Assembly: GCA_022865845.1 (NCBI GenBank)
Contig: JALHUC010000575.1
Span: 1-9,524 of the forward strand
Reading direction: 5' to 3'
From: a bacterium
Lineage (GTDB): Bacteria > BMS3Abin14
Length of the DNA stretch: 9,524 bases
Below the pieces are notes generated by a model, which saw only the letters and a program-made list of their open reading frames with translations, was not told where the DNA came from and did not search any database. Position 1 is the first letter of the stretch. Each line of letters begins with the position of its first letter. Positions 4,690 to 9,524 of this stretch are shown one piece after another. The position numbers and the translations under genes were made by a program.

Positions 4690-7600
4690 ATGAACGTAAC
4701 CAGGAGAGATTTTATCAAGATCTCCGGTGCGACCGTGTCTGGTGCCGCGCTTGGTGGCCTTGGCCTCCGAGGCACAGCGATAGCGGGAACCCGCAAGGGT
4801 AACGTCGCCATCAAATATGCCAAGGAGTCCACCACTATCTGTCCTTACTGTGCCGTGGGCTGTGGCATGATCGTCAGCGCCCACCTCGGTAAGGTCGTGA
4901 ATATTGAGGGAGATCCTGATCATCCGATCAACGAGGGTTCCCTGTGTTCAAAAGCGCAGGCTGTCAGGCAGGTCTCGGAGAGTGAGTGGCGCATTACCAA
5001 GCCTCTTTATCGTGCGCCTCGCAGCGCAGAGTGGAAAGAGGTATCCTGGGACTGGGCCTATAATGAGATCGCAAAAAGGGTCAAAAAGAGCCGTGACGCC
5101 GGGTTCACCAAGGTCAACGCCAATAACCAGGTGGTCAACCGCACCGATACCATCGCTTCAGTGGGCAGTGCGGCGCTCGATAACGAGGAGTGCTATGTAC
5201 TCCAGAAATGGCTTCGTGCCCTCGGCCTGGTGTATATCGAACACCAGGCGCGCATATGACACAGCGCAACCGTAGCGGCTCTGGCAGAGTCGTTTGGAAG
5301 AGGCGCGATGACCAACCACTGGATCGATATCCGGAACTCGGATGTCATCATGATTTCCGGAAGCAACGCTGCTGAGAACCACCCCATCAGCTTTAAATGG
5401 GTTATGAAGGCCAAGGAGAAGGGTGCCAAGCTTTTGAGCCTGGACCCGCGGTTCACGAGAACCTCATCCAAAGCCGATTTCTACGCTCCTATCAGGTCCG
5501 GTTCAGATATCGCCTGGTTGGGCGGGATGATCATGTATATCCTCGATAACGAGCTGTACCACAAGGATTACGTCCGCCTGTACACCAACGCTCCTTTCAT
5601 CGTGAATACAGACTTCAAGATGCCAGGTGAACTTGACGGCGTTTTTTCGGGGTACGATCCGAAGAAGAGGAGTTATGACAAAAAGGCGTGGGCCTTTAAA
5701 ACCGATGCCAGCGGAGAGGTCAAGAAGGACGCGGAGATGAAGGATCCGATGTGTGTCCTCCAGCTCCTGAAGAAACACTTCTCCCGATACACGCTGGACA
5801 AGGTGTCCGCCATCTGTGGGACTCCTGTAGATAAGCTGCGTGAGGTCTACAAGATCTTCGCATCCACAGGCAAGCCCAACCGCACAGGTACCATTATGTA
5901 TGCCATGGGCTGGACCCAGCACACCGTGGGCACCCAGAACATCAGGACAATGGCCATGATCCAGCTGCTGCTGGGCAATATCGGCATGGCGGGCGGCGGC
6001 GTGAACGCGCTGCGTGGTGAGTCAAACGTACAGGGTTCCACGGACCACTGCCTTTTGTTCCACATCCTCCCCGGGTATCTAAAAACCCCTCGGGCAAAGG
6101 ACACGAACCTCAGCACCTACAATAAGAATTACACACCCAGTACGAAGGAGCCCTATTCGGCCAACTGGTGGAGCAACTATCCGAAGTACAGCAACAGCCT
6201 GCTCAGGGCCCATTTTGGCCTGAGCGCCGATCTGGACACCCAGTATACCTGGCTGCCGAAGCTGGACGACGGGCAGAACGCCTCATGGCTCGTGCTCTTT
6301 GATGAGATGCTCAAGGGCAAGTTTAAAGGTTTCTTCGCATGGGGCCAGAACCCGGCATGCTCCGGCGCCAATGCCGGCAAGGTCAGGGCAGCTCTCGGCA
6401 ACCTGGACTGGATGGTGAACGTCAACCTGTTTGACAACGAGACCGGGTCCTTCTGGCGCGGTCCGGGCGTAGACCCCGGTCAGATCAAGACCGAAGTGTT
6501 CCTGCTCCCCTGCGCCATGTCTTTCGAGAAGGAAGGCTCCATCACCAACTCCGGCCGTTGGGCCCAGTGGCGTTATGCTGCGGTCAAGCCCCCGGCTCCC
6601 ACGGATGCAGACATCGTCAACGAGCTTCAGTGGAGGGTGAGGAAGCTCTATTCCGAGCAGAACGGGGTCTTCCCCGAGCCCATCGTGAACCTTGACTGGA
6701 ATTACGGTCCCAAGGGCCCCGACGGCAAGATCTCTCACATGGACACACACCTCATTGCCAAGGAGATCAACGGGTATTACCTGGAGGACATCCAAGATCC
6801 AAAGACCGGCGCGATAATCGCCAAGAAGGGTGACCTTGTTGTCTCCTTTGCGGCCCTCAGGGACGATGGCAAGACTTCGTCGGGTAACTGGCTGTACTGC
6901 AACTCGTATAATGAGGGTGGCAACAATATGGCCCGGCGCGGTAGATCCGACCCCACCGGCACCGGTCTGTATAGCGGCTGGACCTGGTGCTGGCCGGTGA
7001 ATCGCCGGATCATCTACAACCGGGCCTCTGTGGACGAGTACGGTAAGCCCTGGGCCTCCCACAAGCCGGTCATTTACTGGAACGGTTCAAAGTGGATCGG
7101 CGATGTGCCGGACGGTGGATGGCCTCCCCTGCGTAATCCGGATGGGACCTGGAACGAGAAGACCAGGCTTGCCTACATCATGAAGCCCCACGGTGTCTCT
7201 CACATCTTTGGTCCCGGGCTCGCCGACGGTCCCTTCCCCGAACACTACGAGCCTCTGGAATGCCCCATCGAGCGAAACCTCATGAACCCCCAGAGGATCA
7301 ATCCGGTGTCGAAAATGTTCACCGGCAAGATGGACCAGTTCTTGAACTGCGACGACAGATATCCCCTGGTCGCGACTACCTACCGGGTCACGGAGCACTG
7401 GCAGACCGGTGTTCTCTCAAGGTGGCTGCCATGGCAGGCGGAAATGATGCCCGCAAACTTCGTGGAAATGAGCGTGGAACTCGCCGAGGAAAAGGGCATC
7501 ACTAACGGACAGAAAGTCGTCGTTACCTCGGCCCGAAACAAGGTAGATGCCGTTGCCATTGTGACCAAACGGTTCAAGCCGTTCCAGGTCGCTGGCGCTA

Positions 7601-7794
7601 CTGTCCACCAGGTGGGACTCCCCTGGTCATTCGGTTGGGCGACAACCAAGGAGCACGACGTCATGGCGAATGGGAAGCCTTATTCCAACCATACCTTTGG
7701 CGATTCGAGCAACCTGTTGACGGCCAGCATCGGGGACGCCAACACCATGATTCCTGAGACGAAGGCCTTTATGGTCAACGTCGAGAAGAAATAG
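4690..7794 (+). CDS. fdnG: Formate dehydrogenase-N/O alpha subunit, selenoprotein (UGA = Sec190)
   Basis: This is the catalytic subunit of respiratory formate dehydrogenase, oxidising formate to CO2 at a bis-MGD Mo or W centre. It has 1034 residues including Sec; E. coli FdnG has 1015. The Tat signal is RRDFIK at residues 5-10. The [4Fe-4S] site is Cys51, Cys54, Cys58 and Cys86, with Lys88 as the usual electron-relay Lys. The TGA at 5257-5259 is in frame and sits in QARI-U-HSATVAALAESFGRGAMTN, matching the E. coli Sec context. His191 and Arg442 (in NALRGESN) complete the active site. GWTQHT, TYRVTEH and GDAN are also conserved. Simple gene finding would split it into 4690-5259 and 5308-7794, but both pieces are in one frame. 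It heads the fdnGHI unit, with fdnH 17 bases downstream. The fdn and fdo isoforms cannot be told apart from the sequence. Confidence 0.96.
5257..5294 (+). promoter_or_regulatory. Selenocysteine UGA codon and bacterial SECIS-like hairpin
   Basis: Right after the TGA, AGCGGCTCT (5274-5282) pairs with AGAGTCGTT (5286-5294) as nine pairs, two of them G-U. The loop is GGC (5283-5285), starting 24 bases after the TGA. A short loop with G in its first two positions, roughly 16-37 bases after the UGA, matches what is known of bacterial SECIS elements bound by SelB. Confidence 0.85.
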
Positions 7795-7811
7795 GAGAGG
7801 GGGTGATTTGA

Positions 7812-8630
7812 GTGGCTGAAAAAATGATAGTTATTGATACTTCCAAATGTACTGCCTGTCGAGGCTGCCAAACGGCCTGCAAGCAATGGAACAATCTTTC
7901 GGCGGAACAAACCGAATGTAAGGGCAGCTACGAGAACCCCCCGAATCTCTCATACAACACCTACACCAGGATCCGGTTCAACGAGGTGGAAAACGGTGGA
8001 GAGATCAGTTGGTTCTTTGGCCAGCATCGTTGTTTGCACTGTGCGGATGCCGGCTGCATGAAGGCCTGTCCGGTTCCCAGTGCAATCACTCGTGACGCCA
8101 AGGGCGCCGTGGTGATCAACCAGGCGCTGTGCACCGGGTGCAAGTACTGCGTATTCGGCTGCCCCTTCGACGTCCCGCGCTATGACGGGGCAAACGCAGA
8201 AGGGTTCGGTGTGGACAAGGCGTTCAAGTGCACTCTGTGCTTCGACCGCCAGGAAATGGGCATGCAGCCCGCCTGTACCAAGACGTGCCCCACTGGTGCT
8301 CTCTATTTTACCGATAAGGGTAAACTGGAAGGGATCAGAGCTTCTGCAAAGGATCGGGGCCTAACGGTCTACGACGGCGAGTCCCTGAGCACAAACGTCG
8401 TGTTTCTGCTCGAGGACAAGGCTGGCCAATACGGCCTGCCTCCCAAGCCCGCAATCCCGACAGCTACTTTCCTGTGGCGAACCGTCATGAAGCCGGTGGG
8501 TGTCATCGCATTTCTGGCAGGGGCCGTTGGGCTTCTCGCCCATTACGTTACCGTCGGTCCCAAAGACGCCGACGATGGGGGCGGAGCAGCACCCCCGTCC
8601 TCCTCACCCGGGGAAGGAGGTGAGTACTGA
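7812..8630 (+). CDS. fdnH: Formate dehydrogenase beta subunit, four [4Fe-4S] clusters
   Basis: This 272-residue protein passes electrons from FdnG to the cytochrome subunit. It has four ferredoxin-like Cys groups: Cys13/16/19/23, Cys74/77/82/86, Cys107/110/113/117 and Cys140/143/155/159. A single C-terminal membrane helix (about 227-248, VIAFLAGAVGLLAHY) anchors it, as in E. coli FdnH (about 294 residues). It ends in a Gly/Pro/Ser-rich tail (DDGGGAAPPSSSPGEGGEY). The GTG start follows a strong GGGGGTGA (7799-7806) with a 5-base gap; an ATG 12 bases later is a weaker alternative. It has no Tat signal of its own, so it would be exported together with FdnG. Its stop overlaps the fdnI start (TGATG), implying translational coupling. 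Confidence 0.95.
   Translation: MAEKMIVIDTSKCTACRGCQTACKQWNNLSAEQTECKGSYENPPNLSYNTYTRIRFNEVENGGEISWFFGQHRCLHCADAGCMKACPVPSAITRDAKGAVVINQALCTGCKYCVFGCPFDVPRYDGANAEGFGVDKAFKCTLCFDRQEMGMQPACTKTCPTGALYFTDKGKLEGIRASAKDRGLTVYDGESLSTNVVFLLEDKAGQYGLPPKPAIPTATFLWRTVMKPVGVIAFLAGAVGLLAHYVTVGPKDADDGGGAAPPSSSPGEGGEY
8614..8623 (+). promoter_or_regulatory. Perfect ribosome binding site of fdnI inside fdnH
   Basis: AAGGAGGTGA, the full complement of the 16S rRNA 3' end, lies six bases before the fdnI ATG at 8630 and within the last codons of fdnH. It would keep the small membrane subunit well translated. Confidence 0.85.
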
Positions 8631-9232
8631 TGTCACATCATCTCTTGAAAAGGTTTTCGCCCCGTGAGCGGCTTGTTCACTGGATCCATATGATCACCTT
8701 CATTTTCCTGACACTGACCGGCCTCGGGTTATACGCCAAGTCTTTCTTTGGCCTGACCGGGCTGTTCGGCGGTGTCGATGTGTCCAGGGTTATCCACCAT
8801 TGGGCTGGTGTCCTGTTCATCGGTACGACCGTGGTCATTTTCATGCAGTGGATCAAGGATATCACTGCTCCTGGAGATGACACGGTAGTTACGGTGATCA
8901 AGGGTTACTTCGACCAGAGTTTCAAGCCGGCCCCGCCAGGGAAGTTCAACGCGGGCCAGAAAATGGCCGGTTGGGCAGCTCTGATCCTGGGGCTCTTCAT
9001 GGCGGGCACTGGTCTTGCCATGTGGTTTCCCTTCCAACTCGGAAAGGGTCTGCAGCAGTGGATGTATTTCCTGCATAACCTTGGCTTCATCGTGTTCATA
9101 GGTTTCATCATGCTCCATGCCTACCTTGGAACCTGGGGCGTCCCTGGTACGTGGCGCGCCATGACCAGGGGTACAGTTACAAAGTCCTGGGCGGAGAAGA
9201 ATCACTCCAAATGGGATGGAGAAGAAGCCTGA
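8630..9232 (+). CDS. fdnI: Formate dehydrogenase gamma subunit, cytochrome b556
   Basis: This 200-residue integral membrane protein takes electrons from FdnH through two b haems and reduces quinone. Four hydrophobic segments are visible, near residues 18-36, 52-74, 113-133 and 149-168. Likely haem ligands are His17 (RLVHW), His56 (VIHHWAG), His149 (FLHNLG) and His163 (MLHAYLG). The 14-residue spacing of the last two equals that of E. coli His155/His169. The family motif KFNAGQKM is present at 105-112. The C-terminal region (TRGTVTKSWAEKNHSKW) matches the family's cytoplasmic end. It is the last gene of the unit, and a strong terminator follows 26 bases after its stop. Confidence 0.95.
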   Translation: MSHHLLKRFSPRERLVHWIHMITFIFLTLTGLGLYAKSFFGLTGLFGGVDVSRVIHHWAGVLFIGTTVVIFMQWIKDITAPGDDTVVTVIKGYFDQSFKPAPPGKFNAGQKMAGWAALILGLFMAGTGLAMWFPFQLGKGLQQWMYFLHNLGFIVFIGFIMLHAYLGTWGVPGTWRAMTRGTVTKSWAEKNHSKWDGEEA

Positions 9233-9258
9233 AAAGTCTAAACAGCCTATCAAGGCAT

Positions 9259-9285
9259 GGGGCCCCGAAAGGGGCCCCTTTTTTT
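9259..9285 (+). terminator. Strong rho-independent terminator of fdnGHI
   Basis: A perfect 8-bp GC stem, GGGGCCCC (9259-9266) with GGGGCCCC (9271-9278), is capped by a GAAA tetraloop and followed by seven T residues. It closes the formate dehydrogenase operon. Confidence 0.97.
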
Positions 9286-9352
9286 ATATGGTTCTCTCTC
9301 CCACCTGCAGTTCCAAATTCCACAGTTCAGGTCGCGAGGGATTAAATGGAGC

Positions 9353-9380
9353 TTGACTCTGATTCTTCATGTAATAAGAT
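9353..9380 (+). promoter_or_regulatory. Possible promoter for the right-edge gene
   Basis: TTGACT (9353-9358; 5 of 6) is followed after 16 bases by TAAGAT (9375-9380; 4 of 6). It lies between the operon terminator and the next likely start codon, so a promoter is expected about here. The -10 is only a fair match. Confidence 0.35.
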
Positions 9381-9449
9381 ATTTACGATACATCATTTGG
9401 TTTGATTCCTTCTCTGGGCAGTCGGTCCTCGCGGAAATATGGTGATCCT

Positions 9450-9524
9450 ATGAAGTACTCGGATAATCTGCTCAATCTTTTCGGGGAAGTCGATCTGGAG
9501 GAGATACTCGCCGTCTTCACGAGG
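9450..9524 (+). CDS. N-terminal fragment of an unidentified protein
   Basis: ATG 9450 opens a frame that runs off the right edge after 25 residues, beginning MKYSDNLLNLFGEVDL and continuing with EEILAVFTR. The peptide looks helical and protein-like. GGTGA (9441-9445) could be its ribosome site, though the four-base gap is short. The same frame is also open upstream to a TTG at 9402, so the start is uncertain. It lies beyond the operon terminator, so it is probably a separate unit. The family is not recognisable. Confidence 0.45.
   Translation, partial: MKYSDNLLNLFGEVDLEEILAVFTR

Noticed and set aside
4690..5259. fdnG as a truncated gene followed by a second ORF (5308-7794)
   Set aside because: The two pieces are in the same frame, and the stop is a TGA at the exact Sec position of the FdnG family with a SECIS-like hairpin after it. 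It is one selenoprotein gene.
9151..9445. Short + strand ORFs running across the operon terminator
   Set aside because: They read through the perfect GGGGCCCC hairpin and T-run and have no recognisable motif or ribosome site.

Overview
The window looks like an anaerobic, selenocysteine-decoding, Gram-negative-type bacterium. It carries a respiratory formate dehydrogenase locus of the FdnGHI type: a Tat-exported selenoprotein catalytic subunit, a four-cluster iron-sulfur subunit and a membrane cytochrome b. The sequence alone does not fix the taxon. A Desulfobacterota-like or Nitrospirota-like anaerobe is a reasonable guess, from family knowledge only.

Layout, all genes on the + strand: (1) 3-110, the C-terminal end of an unidentified gene, closed by a rho-independent terminator (156-189). 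(2) 191-318, an unusual array of 7-bp repeats that reverses orientation halfway and runs almost to the next start codon. (3) 325-3132, a 935-aa Tat-exported molybdopterin oxidoreductase that aligns with formate dehydrogenase alpha subunits but has Gly185 in place of the catalytic Sec/Cys and Ser418 in place of the catalytic Arg. (4) 3143-3232, a second, 6-bp repeat array. (5) 3264-4184, fdhE, the assembly factor. (6) 4185-4689, a 505-nt gap full of inverted repeats and a foldable multi-helix RNA, the leader of the next operon. (7) 4690-7794, fdnG, read through an in-frame UGA (Sec190) with a SECIS-like hairpin directly after it. (8) 7812-8630 fdnH and 8630-9232 fdnI, tightly coupled, ending in a very strong terminator (9259-9285). 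(9) 9450-9524, the likely start of another, unidentified gene.

How the genes work together: FdnG is exported folded by Tat and oxidises formate at a bis-MGD Mo/W-Sec centre. Electrons pass through its own [4Fe-4S] cluster and the four clusters of FdnH to the b haems of FdnI and then to quinone. FdhE checks or finishes the catalytic subunit before export. The first oxidoreductase has no electron-transfer partner of its own here. It may borrow FdhE and FdnHI, or it may have a non-formate role.

The items most worth following up are the Gly/Ser formate dehydrogenase paralogue and the structured leader RNA in front of fdnG. The two orientation-switching short repeat arrays come next.
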